61,114 nucleotides of DNA, taken from Pseudonocardia nigra. Its GTDB lineage: Bacteria > Actinomycetota > Actinomycetes > Mycobacteriales > Pseudonocardiaceae. Positions 52,209 to 60,984 of this stretch are shown here, piece by piece; within the stretch, counting starts at the first letter, position 1, and the number at the start of each line of letters is the position of its first letter. The stretch is taken from assembly GCF_019396355.1 (NCBI RefSeq), contig NZ_JAHKRK010000021.1, positions 1 through 61,114 on the forward strand. The letters are read 5' to 3'. The notes beneath the pieces were generated by a model that did no database searches, was not told the origin of the DNA, and saw only the letters and a program-made list of their open reading frames with translations. Both the position numbers and the translations under genes were made by a program.

Positions 52209-53726
52209 ATGGCCGAGTTCGTCGGTGCCGTCGACCAGGGCACGACCAGCACCCGCTTCATGATCTTCGACCACTCCGGCAACGAGGTGGGCCGCCACCA
52301 GCTGGAGCACGAGCAGATCCTCCCGCAGGCGGGCTGGGTCGAGCACAACCCGGTCGAGATCCTGGAACGCACGTCCGCGGTGCTGCAGACCGCGCTGAAC
52401 AAGACCAAGCTGTCCGCTTCCGACCTCGTCGCGCTGGGCATCACCAACCAGCGCGAGACGGCCGTGGTGTGGGACAAGCGCACCGGGCGTCCGCTCTACA
52501 ACGCGATCGTCTGGCAGGACACCCGCACCGACCGCATCGCCTCCGCTCTGGAGCGCGACGGCCGCGGCGACGTGATCCGGCAGAAGGCGGGCCTGCCTCC
52601 TGCCACGTACTTCTCCGGCGGCAAGATCCAGTGGATCCTCGAGAACGTCGACGGCGCACGGGAGGCGGCCGAGCGCGGCGACGCGATCTTCGGCAACACC
52701 GACACCTGGCTGCTGTGGAACCTCACCGGCGGCAAGGACGGCGGCGTGCACGTCACCGACGTCACCAACGCCAGCCGCACGATGTTGATGAACCTCGAGA
52801 CGCTCGACTGGGACGACGAGCTGCTCGGCTTCTTCGGCATCCCGCGGTCGATGCTGCCGGAGATCCAGCCCAGCTCGAAGCCCGGCGGCTACGGCAGCAC
52901 CCTCGCCCGCGGCCCGCTCGGCGGCGAGGTCCTGATCACCGGGGACCTCGGCGACCAGCAGGCGGCCACCGTCGGCCAGGTCTGCTTCGCCCCCGGCGAG
53001 GCGAAGAACACCTACGGCACCGGCAACTTCATGCTGCTCAACACCGGTACCGAGCTGGTGCGCTCGCAGGCCGGGCTGCTGTCCACCGTCTGCTACAAGT
53101 TCGGGGACGAGCCGGTGGTGTACGCCCTGGAGGGCTCCATCGCCGTCACCGGGTCGGCCGTGCAGTGGCTGCGCGACCAGCTCGGGATCATCTCGGGGGC
53201 GTCGCAGAGCGAGTCGCTGGCCCGCCAGGTGGAGGACAACGGCGGGGTGTACTTCGTCCCGGCGTTCTCCGGGCTGTTCGCGCCGTACTGGCGCTCCGAC
53301 GCCCGCGGCGCGATCGTCGGGCTCTCCCGGTACAACACCAACGCGCACCTCGCCCGGGCCACTCTCGAGTCGATCTGCTATCAGAGCCGCGACGTCGCCG
53401 AGGCGATGGAAAAGGACTCCGGGGTCACCCTCGACGTGCTCAAGGTCGACGGCGGCGTCACCGCCAACGAGCTGTGCATGCAGATCCAGGCCGACGTGCT
53501 CGGCGTGCCGGTGAGCCGGCCCGTCGTCGCGGAGACCACGGCACTCGGTGCGGCGTACGCGGCCGGGCTCGCCGTCGGGTTCTGGAAGAACACCGACGAG
53601 CTGCGCGCCAACTGGAACGAGTCGCGGCGCTGGCAGCCGCAGTGGTCCGAGGAGCAGCGCTCGAACGGGTACGAGCGCTGGAAGAAGGCCGTCACCAGGA
53701 CGTTGGACTGGGTGGACGTGGACTGA
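52209..53726 (+). CDS. glpK: Glycerol kinase (second copy, in the glp operon)
   Basis: A 505-residue FGGY kinase with the full set: [94 protein letters not shown] and [12 protein letters not shown]. Traps glycerol entering through GlpF as glycerol 3-phosphate for GlpD. Position in glpF-glpK-glpD makes this the main glycerol kinase. GAGGAGA precedes the ATG. Confidence 0.93.
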   Translation: MAEFVGAVDQGTTSTRFMIFDHSGNEVGRHQLEHEQILPQAGWVEHNPVEILERTSAVLQTALNKTKLSASDLVALGITNQRETAVVWDKRTGRPLYNAIVWQDTRTDRIASALERDGRGDVIRQKAGLPPATYFSGGKIQWILENVDGAREAAERGDAIFGNTDTWLLWNLTGGKDGGVHVTDVTNASRTMLMNLETLDWDDELLGFFGIPRSMLPEIQPSSKPGGYGSTLARGPLGGEVLITGDLGDQQAATVGQVCFAPGEAKNTYGTGNFMLLNTGTELVRSQAGLLSTVCYKFGDEPVVYALEGSIAVTGSAVQWLRDQLGIISGASQSESLARQVEDNGGVYFVPAFSGLFAPYWRSDARGAIVGLSRYNTNAHLARATLESICYQSRDVAEAMEKDSGVTLDVLKVDGGVTANELCMQIQADVLGVPVSRPVVAETTALGAAYAAGLAVGFWKNTDELRANWNESRRWQPQWSEEQRSNGYERWKKAVTRTLDWVDVD

Positions 53727-53772
53727 TCCGGGAAGTCCGTCCCCGGTCCACGCACGCGAGAAGGGAACCACC

Positions 53773-55482
53773 ATGAGATCGGTCGCGCTCTCCCCACAGG
53801 CCCGCGAGGCCGCGTTGGACGCCATGAGCTCGACCGAACTCGACGTGTTGGTCGTCGGCGGCGGTGTCGTGGGCAGCGGGGCTGCCCTCGACGCCGCCAC
53901 CCGCGGCCTCACCGTCGGGCTCGTCGAGGCCCGCGACTTCGCCTCCGGCACGTCGAGCCGATCGAGCAAGCTCATCCACGGCGGCCTGCGCTACCTCGAG
54001 ATGCTCGACTTCCGGCTGGTGGCGGAGGCCCTGCAGGAACGCGGGCTGCTCATCGACACGCTGGCGCCGCACCTGATCCGGCCGGTGCCGTTCATCTACC
54101 CGCTCACCCACCACGTGTGGGAGCGGTTCTACGCGGGCGCGGGAGTGGCGCTCTACGACACGCTCGGGCTGCTGTCGGGTAGGGCCCGAGGGGTGCCCCA
54201 CCACCGGCACCTCACCCGCCGCGGGGCGCGCAGGATCGTGCCGTCCCTGCGCAAGGACGCCCTGGTCGGGGCGCTGCAGTACTACGACGCGCAGGTCGAC
54301 GACGCCCGGCACACCATGTTCCTCGCGCGCACGGCCGCCGCCTACGGCGCGCACGTCGCGTCCCGGGCCCGCGTCGTCGGGCTGCTGCGTGAGGGCGAGC
54401 GGGTCACCGGCGCCGAGGTGCACGACCTGGAGTCCGGCCGCACGATCCAGGTGCGTGCGAAGCAGATCGTCAACGCCACCGGCGTGTGGACCGACGAGAC
54501 GCAGGGCCTGGTGGGCGAGCGCGGGCAGTTCCACGTGCGAGCCAGCAAGGGCATCCACCTCGTCGTCCCGCGCGACCGCATCCGCGGCGACTCCGGGCTG
54601 ATCCTGCGCACCGAGAAGTCCGTGTTGTTCGTCATCCCGTGGGGCCGGCACTGGATCATCGGCACCACCGACACGGACTGGAAGCTCGGCCTCGCCCACC
54701 CGGCCGCCAGTGCCGCCGACATCGACTACCTGCTCGACCACGTCAACTCCGTGCTGGAGCAGCCGCTCACCCACGAGGACGTCGAGGGCGTGTACGCCGG
54801 GCTGCGGCCGCTGCTGTCGGGCGAGTCGGAGTCGACGTCGAAGCTGTCGCGCGAGCACGCCGTGGCGCACACGGTGCCCGGGCTCGTCGTCGTGGCCGGC
54901 GGGAAGTACACGACCTACCGGGTCATGGCGAAGGACGCCATCGACGCAGCGGTGCACGGGCTCCACACGAAGGTGCCGCCGTCGGTCACCGAGAACGTGC
55001 CGCTGCTGGGCGCGGAGGGATTCGCCGCGCTGAAGAACTCCGCGCACGTGCTCGCGGAGCAGTACGGGCTGCACGTGGCGCGGATCGAGAACCTGCTCGG
55101 CCGCTACGGCTCGCTGATCCACGAGGTGCTGGCGCTGGTCGTCGACGACCCGAGCCTCGGCGAGCCGCTCACCGGCGCGCCCGACCACCTGCGCGCCGAG
55201 ATCGTCTACGCGGCGTCGCACGAGGGCGCCCGGCACCTGGACGACGTGCTCGCCCGGCGCACCCGGATCTCCATCGAGACCTTCGACCGGGGCCTCGGCG
55301 CCGTCGAGGAGGCCGCCCGGCTCGTCGCGCCCGTGCTGGGCTGGAGCGACGAGCAGATCGAGCGCGAGGTGGAGCACTATCGCAAGCGCGTGGAGGCCGA
55401 GCGGGAGAGCCAGAAGATGCCCGACGACGAGACGGCCGACTCCGCCCGGATGGGCGCCCCGGAGGTCGTGCCGCTGGCGTGA
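53773..55482 (+). CDS. glpD: Aerobic glycerol-3-phosphate dehydrogenase
   Basis: A 569-residue FAD enzyme: DVLVVGGGVVGSGAALDAATRG (about 24-45) binds FAD, SSRSSKLIHGGLRYLE follows as in GlpD/GlpA, WGRHWIIGTTDTDWK and YAGLRPLLSG are family motifs, and the C-terminal helical domain is complete. Oxidises glycerol 3-phosphate to dihydroxyacetone phosphate and reduces quinone at the membrane. Third gene of the operon, 46 bases after glpK. A 55-bp class palindrome follows and may stop transcription. Confidence 0.93.
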   Translation: MRSVALSPQAREAALDAMSSTELDVLVVGGGVVGSGAALDAATRGLTVGLVEARDFASGTSSRSSKLIHGGLRYLEMLDFRLVAEALQERGLLIDTLAPHLIRPVPFIYPLTHHVWERFYAGAGVALYDTLGLLSGRARGVPHHRHLTRRGARRIVPSLRKDALVGALQYYDAQVDDARHTMFLARTAAAYGAHVASRARVVGLLREGERVTGAEVHDLESGRTIQVRAKQIVNATGVWTDETQGLVGERGQFHVRASKGIHLVVPRDRIRGDSGLILRTEKSVLFVIPWGRHWIIGTTDTDWKLGLAHPAASAADIDYLLDHVNSVLEQPLTHEDVEGVYAGLRPLLSGESESTSKLSREHAVAHTVPGLVVVAGGKYTTYRVMAKDAIDAAVHGLHTKVPPSVTENVPLLGAEGFAALKNSAHVLAEQYGLHVARIENLLGRYGSLIHEVLALVVDDPSLGEPLTGAPDHLRAEIVYAASHEGARHLDDVLARRTRISIETFDRGLGAVEEAARLVAPVLGWSDEQIEREVEHYRKRVEAERESQKMPDDETADSARMGAPEVVPLA

Positions 55483-55507
55483 GCCCGCCGTGGATCGCAG
55501 TCGTGGA

Positions 55508-55562
55508 TTGCAGTAAAGCCACTTTCATGCCACGTGGTTGCGTGAAAGTGGCTTTGCTGCAA
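55508..55562. repeat. 55-bp class palindrome, copy 4
   Basis: TTGCAGTAAAGCCACTTTCA (55508-55527) / TGAAAGTGGCTTTGCTGCAA (55543-55562), one mismatch between arms. Nearly identical to 14209-14263, including TGCCA after the left arm and GGTTGCG before the right. Lies between converging genes. Confidence 0.9.
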
Positions 55563-55590
55563 CTCGGTCGGGCGGAACGGCGCGGGCGGC

Positions 55591-56031
55591 TCAGTCCTCG
55601 TCCCACACGGCCAGCAGGCTGACGAGCACGAACACCTGCACGGGCAGCGGCAGTCCGGGCAGCTCGGCCTCCGCTTCGCCCCGCCACGCGCTGGTGCGCC
55701 GCACCGACCCGGCCCGCTCGCCGTCGCGGACGAGCACCTGCTCGCTGCGGAACACCGCGGGCCGCTCGAACCGGTGCGTGACGCCGTCGGCCTCGAGCGT
55801 CCACTCCAGCCGCCCGACCCCGTCGGCCAGTGCGACGACGCCGCCGTCGGCGTCGAGCAGGCGGTAGCGGCGTCCGGTCCAGCCACCCCGGGCCACGTCG
55901 TAGTGCCGGCCGGCGAGCTCGAACGACCCGCCGCCGAAGAACGACGACGGCTTCCAGCTGCACAGGCTCGCCTCGTCGCAGGTGATCTCGTAGCGGGTGC
56001 TCAGCAGCCCCGCCCGCGACGCGCGCAGCAC
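55591..56031 (-). CDS. Hypothetical protein, beta-rich
   Basis: A 146-residue protein with no firm family. Repeated strand-like segments (STRYEITCDEASLCSWKPSSFFGGGSFELAGRHYDVARGGWTGRRYRLLDADGGVVALADGVGRLEWTLEADGVTHRFE) recall LURP-one/tubby-like folds, and the C-terminus ends in a hydrophobic helix (PVQVFVLVSLLAVWDED), possibly a membrane anchor. The GTG at 56031 is the first plausible start; it is divergent from the dehydratase gene. Confidence 0.6.
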   Translation of the reverse strand: MLRASRAGLLSTRYEITCDEASLCSWKPSSFFGGGSFELAGRHYDVARGGWTGRRYRLLDADGGVVALADGVGRLEWTLEADGVTHRFERPAVFRSEQVLVRDGERAGSVRRTSAWRGEAEAELPGLPLPVQVFVLVSLLAVWDED

Positions 56032-56083
56032 GCCGCCAGCCCACCACCCCGGCCCGCGATGCGCCAGCCCCGGGATTAGCGTG

Positions 56084-57088
56084 ATGCCTGTGGGCGATCT
56101 GATCGGACTCGAGGACATCGAAGCGGCGGCGGAGCGGATCGCCGGGCACGTCGTACGCACGCCGACGGTGCCGAGCCCCGGGCTGGCGGCGCACCTCGGC
56201 GTGCCGGTCTCCGTCAAGCTCGAGCTGCTGCAGCGCACCGGTTCGTTCAAGCCCCGCGGGGCCTTCCTCAAGCTGCTGAGCCTCTCGGACGCCGAACGCG
56301 CCGCGGGCGTGGTGGCGGTCAGCGGCGGCAACCACGGCGTCGCGCTCGCCGACGCCGCCGGGTCGCTCGGCGTCGCGGCCACCATCGTGATGCCGGAGTC
56401 GGCCCCGCGGCGGTCCGTCGCGACCGCCAGGGCGGCGGGCGCCACGGTCACCCTCACCCCCGACATGCAGGGCGCTTTCGCCCTCACCACGGAACTGCAG
56501 GCCGGCGGGCTCACGCTGGTGCACCCGTTCGACGACCCGCTCGTCGTCGCCGGGCAGGGCACGGTCGGCCTCGAGTTCGCCGCCGACGCCCCGGACGTCA
56601 CCGACGTGCTGGTCAGCATCGGCGGCGGCGGGTTGATCGCGGGTGTGGCGGCCGCGTTCCGGGCGCTCGTGCCGGGCGTGCGGGTGTGGGGCGTGGAGAC
56701 CGAGGGCGCCGACGCGATGGCGCGGGCGCTCGCCGTGGGCGCCCCGGTCTCGATCGCGCCGACCTCCATCGTCAGCACGCTCAGCGCACCGCACGTGTCC
56801 ACGTTGACCCTCGAGCACGCGCAGGCCCTGCTCGAGGACGTGATCGTCGTGCCCGACGCCGACGCCGTGCGCGGCTCGCTCACCCTCGCCGAGGAGGCGA
56901 AGATGTGGACCGAGCCGGCCGCCGGCTGCCTGGTCCCGGCCGCGCAGCAGGTGCTCGACCGGGTCGGCCCGGACGCCCGGCTCGGCCTCGTCGTGTGCGG
57001 CGGCAACGTCACGGCCACCGACGTGGCCGGCTGGGTCGAGCGGTTCGCGGCCACCCCGTTCGCGCCGCGGGTGCCCGTCACGCCATAG
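56084..57088 (+). CDS. PLP-dependent threonine/serine dehydratase-like enzyme
   Basis: A 334-residue fold-type II PLP enzyme: catalytic Lys near 56 in RTGSFKPRGAFLKL, SGGNHGVALADAA for phosphate/carboxylate contact, and the glycine loop SIGGGGLIAGVAAAF near 182-196. Length fits catabolic threonine dehydratase or serine racemase without an ACT domain. Deaminates Thr/Ser-type substrates to 2-oxo acids. A TAGCGT box (56077-56082) overlaps the ATG; a GTG at 56090, 7 bases after the box, may be the true (leaderless) start. Confidence 0.84.
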   Translation: MPVGDLIGLEDIEAAAERIAGHVVRTPTVPSPGLAAHLGVPVSVKLELLQRTGSFKPRGAFLKLLSLSDAERAAGVVAVSGGNHGVALADAAGSLGVAATIVMPESAPRRSVATARAAGATVTLTPDMQGAFALTTELQAGGLTLVHPFDDPLVVAGQGTVGLEFAADAPDVTDVLVSIGGGGLIAGVAAAFRALVPGVRVWGVETEGADAMARALAVGAPVSIAPTSIVSTLSAPHVSTLTLEHAQALLEDVIVVPDADAVRGSLTLAEEAKMWTEPAAGCLVPAAQQVLDRVGPDARLGLVVCGGNVTATDVAGWVERFAATPFAPRVPVTP

Positions 57089-57126
57089 CCGGGAAGTCCC
57101 GGGGCCGGCCGGGCGTTCCACGGGAC

Positions 57127-58197
57127 GTGCGCACGGACGTCGTCGTGATCGGGGCCGGACAGGCCGGGCTCTCGGCCGCCTACGGGCTGCGGCGCGCCGG
57201 GCTCGAACCCGGCGCGGACTTCGTGGTGCTCGACCGCGAGGACGGCCCGGGCGGGGCGTGGCGGCACCGCTGGCCGACCCTGCGGGTGGACGACGCCCAC
57301 CGCATCTCCGACCTCCCCGGGCTGCCGTTCGAGCCCGCCGACCCCACGCTGCCGGCCGCCCAGGTGGTGCCCGCCTACTTCGACGCCCACGAGCGCGTGT
57401 TCGACCTGCAGGTCCGCAGGCCGGTGCACGTCTCGGCGGTGCGGGACGCGGCACCGAACCTGCTCGTCGAGACCGACGTGGGCACCTGGCGGACGCGGGC
57501 GTTGATCAACGCCACCGGCACGTGGACGCGCCCGTTCCGCCCCAGCTACCCCGGCCAGGACACCTTCCGTGGCAGCCAGCTGCACACCGTCGACTACACC
57601 GGGCCGGACGAGTTCGCCGGGCGGCGCGTGGTCGTGGTCGGCGGCGGCACGTCCGCGGTGCAGCTGCTGCTGGAGATCACCCCGGTCGCGGCGGCGACCA
57701 CCTGGGTCACGCGCCGCCCGCCGGTGTTCCGCGACGGCCCCTTCGACGCCGACGCCGGACGCGCGGCCGTCGCCCGTGTGGAGGAGCGGGTGCGCGCCGG
57801 GTTGCCACCGGAGAGCGTGGTCGGGGTGACCGGCCTGATGCTCACCCCCGAGGTGCGCGCGGGGCTGGACTCGGGTGTGCTGCACCGGCTGCCGATGTTC
57901 GAGCGGATCATCCCGGACGGCGTGGCGTGGGCGGACGGCTCCACCGCGGCGGCCGACGTGATCCTGTGGGCCACCGGCTGGCGGGCCGCCCTCGGCCACC
58001 TCACCCCGCTGCAGCTGCGCGGGCCGGGTGGCGGGATCGCCGTCGACGGCACCCGCGTGCGCTCCGACCCCCGGATCCACCTGGTGGGCTACGGCCCGAG
58101 CGCCAGCACCATCGGGGCCAACCGGGCGGGACGCGCGGCGGCCCGCGAGGTGCTGGCGTTCCTCGCCGGGCGGCCGTCCGGGGCCCTCGCCGGCTAG
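57127..58197 (+). CDS. CzcO-like flavin-containing monooxygenase
   Basis: A 356-residue FAD/NAD(P)-binding protein: VVVIGAGQAGLSAAYGLRRAG (FAD), GPGGAWRHRWPTLR, the FMO-type linker FRGSQLHTVDY (F-x-G-x-x-x-H), VVVVGGGTSAVQLL (NADPH) and the closing ATGW motif (LWATGWRAAL). Family members oxidise N, S or C atoms of small molecules; the CzcO label in databases does not prove a metal role. GTG start 38 bases after the dehydratase stop, so perhaps co-transcribed. Confidence 0.82.
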   Translation: MRTDVVVIGAGQAGLSAAYGLRRAGLEPGADFVVLDREDGPGGAWRHRWPTLRVDDAHRISDLPGLPFEPADPTLPAAQVVPAYFDAHERVFDLQVRRPVHVSAVRDAAPNLLVETDVGTWRTRALINATGTWTRPFRPSYPGQDTFRGSQLHTVDYTGPDEFAGRRVVVVGGGTSAVQLLLEITPVAAATTWVTRRPPVFRDGPFDADAGRAAVARVEERVRAGLPPESVVGVTGLMLTPEVRAGLDSGVLHRLPMFERIIPDGVAWADGSTAAADVILWATGWRAALGHLTPLQLRGPGGGIAVDGTRVRSDPRIHLVGYGPSASTIGANRAGRAAAREVLAFLAGRPSGALAG

Positions 58198-58230
58198 CTG
58201 GTTCGTCCCCGCGAGTCGGCGGGCGGACCC

Positions 58231-58650
58231 TCAGGCCTGCTGCTGCAGCTCCGCGAAGGCCGCCGTGTCCATGTACATGACCTCCCAGATGTGCCCGTCG
58301 AGGTCCTGGAAGCTCCAGCCGTACATGAAGCCGTGGTCCTGCTTGTCGTCGGCGGGGCCGGCCCCGGCCCGGAACGCCGCCTCGACCAGGTCGTCCACCT
58401 CCTGCCGGCTGCCGGCGCCGATCGCGAAGATCGCCTCGGTGCCCGTGGTGGAGTCGACGATCGACTTCTTGGTGAAGTCGGCGAACCGGCCGTGGTCGAG
58501 CAGCATGAACGCGGTGTCGTCGTTGACGATCATGGAGGCGGCGTGCTCGTCGGTGAACTGCGGGTCGAACGTGAATCCGAGCTCGGTGAAGAACGCGATG
58601 GACGCCTGGACGTCCTTGACGGCGATGTTGACGTACAGCTTGCGGGACAT
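58231..58650 (-). CDS. VOC-family (glyoxalase/bleomycin-resistance-like) protein
   Basis: A 139-residue protein: MSRKLYVNIAVKDVQASIAFFTELGFTFDPQFTDEHAASMIVNDDTAFMLLD and HGFMYGWSFQDLDGHIWEVMYMD show the paired beta-alpha-beta-beta-beta units of the VOC fold; the metal-type residues near the end (DGHIWEV) are present. Often annotated as lactoylglutathione-lyase-like; substrate unknown. GGAGG lies 5 bases before the ATG. Confidence 0.83.
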   Translation of the reverse strand: MSRKLYVNIAVKDVQASIAFFTELGFTFDPQFTDEHAASMIVNDDTAFMLLDHGRFADFTKKSIVDSTTGTEAIFAIGAGSRQEVDDLVEAAFRAGAGPADDKQDHGFMYGWSFQDLDGHIWEVMYMDTAAFAELQQQA

Positions 58651-58810
58651 GCGTCCTCCGGGTGCTCGGGGCCGGTCGGCCGGGGTACACCGAGGCAGAC
58701 CGGGGCGGCGCCGGGAACTCATCGGTGCGCAGGAACACAGGGCCACCCCTCCCACTCCGCGCATACTATTCGGCGTGGAGTAATCAGCAAGGAGCAACCG
58801 GAGGGGTGAC

Positions 58811-59383
58811 GTGCCGGCCGTGACGCCGCTGGGCGTGAGCGTGCTCGCCCTGCTGAGCGAACGCCCCATGCACCCGTACGAGATGTACCGCCTGCTGCTG
58901 GAACGGCACGCGGACCGGATCGTCAAGGTCCGGCCCGGCTCGCTGTACCACACCGTCGACCGCCTGGCCGAGCAGGAGCTCGTCGAGGCCACCGGTACCG
59001 ACCGCGCCGGAGGCCGCCCGGAACGCACCACCTACCGGATCACCCCGGCGGGCCGCGAGGCGCTCGCCGAGCGGATCCGGGCGCTGCTCGCCACGCCGGT
59101 CAACGAGTACCCGCAGTTCCCCGTCGCCCTCGCCGAGGCGCACAACCTCCCCCGGGCCGAGGTGATCGACCTGCTCACCACCCGGGCCGACCGGCTGGAG
59201 GCCGCCGTCACCGAGATCGCCGGGCTGCTCGCCGCCGCCCGGGAGCGCTCGGTCGCGGAGGCCTACGTGCTCGCCGGCCGGTACGCCCACGACATGCACG
59301 CCGCCGAACTGGGCTGGCTCCGCCGCCTGATCGACCGGCTGGAACGGAAGGAACTGCCATGGCCGCCCTACGACAACCCGTGA
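58811..59383 (+). CDS. PadR-family transcriptional regulator
   Basis: A 190-residue PadR-type winged-helix protein: TPLGVSVLALLSERPMHPYEMYRLLLER, PGSLYHTVDRLAEQELVEA, GRPERTTYRITPAGREAL, then a C-terminal helical dimerisation domain (Vir_act_alpha_C type). GGAGG lies before the GTG. Upstream TACT (58764)-N11-AGTA (58779), with the TACTAT box inside, is a candidate self-regulated operator. Overlaps the transporter gene by 25 bases; PadR proteins commonly control the efflux pump next to them. Confidence 0.87.
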   Translation: MPAVTPLGVSVLALLSERPMHPYEMYRLLLERHADRIVKVRPGSLYHTVDRLAEQELVEATGTDRAGGRPERTTYRITPAGREALAERIRALLATPVNEYPQFPVALAEAHNLPRAEVIDLLTTRADRLEAAVTEIAGLLAAARERSVAEAYVLAGRYAHDMHAAELGWLRRLIDRLERKELPWPPYDNP

Positions 59384-60882
59384 CGGGCGGCGAGGTCGGC
59401 CCCTGGCCCGCGCTCTGGGCGCTCGTCCTGGGGTTCTTCATGATCCTCGTGGACTCGACCATCGTCTCGGTCGCCACGCCCGCGATCATGGCGGACCTCG
59501 GCGCCGACGTGAACGCCGTCGTCTGGGTCACCAGCGCCTACCTGCTCGCGTACGCGGTGCCACTGCTGGTCACCGGCCGGCTGGGCGACCGGTTCGGGCC
59601 GAAGCGGGTCTACCTCGCCGGCCTCGCCACGTTCACGGTGGCGTCGCTGTGGTGCGGCCTCACCGGCAGCGTCGACCAGCTCGTCGTCGCCCGGATCCTG
59701 CAGGGGCTCGGGGCGTCGATGATGACCCCGCAGACCATGGCGGTGATCACCCGGACGTTCCCCGCCGACCAGCGCGGCCGGGCGATGAGCCTGTGGGGCG
59801 CGGTGGCCGGGGTCGCCACGCTCGTGGGCCCGATCCTCGGCGGCATACTCATCGACGGGCTCGGCTGGGAATGGATCTTCTTCATCAACGTCCCGGTCGG
59901 CGTGGTGGGGTTCGTCCTCGCCGTCCGCCTCGTCCCCGCGCTGCCCACCCACGTCCACCGCTTCGACCTGCTCGGCGTGGCGCTGAGCGCGGTCGGGATG
60001 TTCCTGCTCGTGTTCGGCATCCAGGAGGGCCAGACCTACGACTGGGGCACCATCGCCGGGCCGATCTCGGTGTGGTCGCTGATCGGCGCGGGCGCGGTCG
60101 TGCTGGCCCTGTTCCTCGTCTGGCAGGCGCGCAACCGCGGGGAACCGCTGGTCTCGCTGCAGCTGTTCCGCGACCGCAACTTCAGCCTGGCCAACGTGGC
60201 GATCACCACCGTCGGGTTCGCCGTCACCGCGATGGCGTTCCCACTGATGCTCTACGCGCAGCAGGTGCGCGGGCTCAGCCCCACCGGGTCGGCCCTGCTC
60301 CTCGCGCCGATGGCCGTCATCGCCGGCGGCCTGGCCCCGTTCGTCGGCAGGCTGACCGACCGTGCTCACCCACGGGTCGTCGCAGGCGTCGGCCTGCTCA
60401 GTTTCCCCGTGGCGCTGGTGTGGCTCGCCGCAGTCCTCGGCCCCGACGTGCCGATCTGGCAGCTGCTGCTCCCGATCGCGCTGCTGGGCATCGCCAACGG
60501 CTTCATGTGGGCCCCGATCAGCACCACCGCCACCCGCAACCTGCCCATGACCCGGGCGGGCGCGGGCTCGGGCGTCTACAACACCACGCGGCAGGTCGGA
60601 GCCGTGCTCGGCAGTGCGGGCATCGCGGCGGTCATGCAGTCCCGGCTGGCCGCGCTCCTGCCCGCCGCCCCGGCGAGCGGCGGCGCCGAGGCCGGCGCGG
60701 GCGGGGGCGTGCTGCCGCCCGCCCTGCACGAGGGCTTCAGCGCGGCGATGGCCCAGTCGCTGCTCCTGCCCGCCGCCGTGCTCGTGATCGGCCTCGTCGC
60801 CGTGCTCTGCTTCGCCACGCCCGAGCACCTGCGCCGGCCGCAGACAGCCCGGCGGACCCCGGCGCCGGTGGCCGGACAGTAG
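59359..60882 (+). CDS. MFS drug transporter, DHA2 (EmrB/QacA) family
   Basis: A 507-residue protein with 14 membrane helices. DHA2 marks: motif D1 LVDSTIVSVATPAIM in helix 1, RLGDRFGPKRVYLAG (motif A) between helices 2 and 3, LQGLGASMMTPQTMAVITRTFPADQRGRAM (motif B region) and GPILGGILIDGLGWEWIFFINVPVG (motif C). Exports drugs or metabolites by proton exchange. Its start lies within the PadR gene, so the two form an operon. Confidence 0.9.
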   Translation: MAALRQPVTGGEVGPWPALWALVLGFFMILVDSTIVSVATPAIMADLGADVNAVVWVTSAYLLAYAVPLLVTGRLGDRFGPKRVYLAGLATFTVASLWCGLTGSVDQLVVARILQGLGASMMTPQTMAVITRTFPADQRGRAMSLWGAVAGVATLVGPILGGILIDGLGWEWIFFINVPVGVVGFVLAVRLVPALPTHVHRFDLLGVALSAVGMFLLVFGIQEGQTYDWGTIAGPISVWSLIGAGAVVLALFLVWQARNRGEPLVSLQLFRDRNFSLANVAITTVGFAVTAMAFPLMLYAQQVRGLSPTGSALLLAPMAVIAGGLAPFVGRLTDRAHPRVVAGVGLLSFPVALVWLAAVLGPDVPIWQLLLPIALLGIANGFMWAPISTTATRNLPMTRAGAGSGVYNTTRQVGAVLGSAGIAAVMQSRLAALLPAAPASGGAEAGAGGGVLPPALHEGFSAAMAQSLLLPAAVLVIGLVAVLCFATPEHLRRPQTARRTPAPVAGQ

Positions 60883-60917
60883 CGGGCGACGATCGCCCGT
60901 CGCCCGTCCGTCGCCGG

Positions 60918-60962
60918 TTGCAGCAAAGCCACTTTCACGCAACGAGGTTGCAGGAAAGTGGC
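60918..60962. repeat. 55-bp class palindrome, copy 5, right arm interrupted
   Basis: Left arm TTGCAGCAAAGCCACTTTCA (60918-60937) is identical to copy 2; the right arm keeps only GAAAGTGGCT (60953-60962) and then leaves the family sequence, 22 bases before the stop of a transposase-like gene. This fits insertion of an IS element into the palindrome. Confidence 0.75.
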
Positions 60963-60984
60963 TGTCAGGAGAATCGACCGCAGC

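Noticed and set aside
55591..58080. An 829-codon minus-strand frame ending at 55591
   Set aside because: Only its last 146 codons (from 56031) look like a protein; the rest is antisense to the dehydratase and monooxygenase genes.
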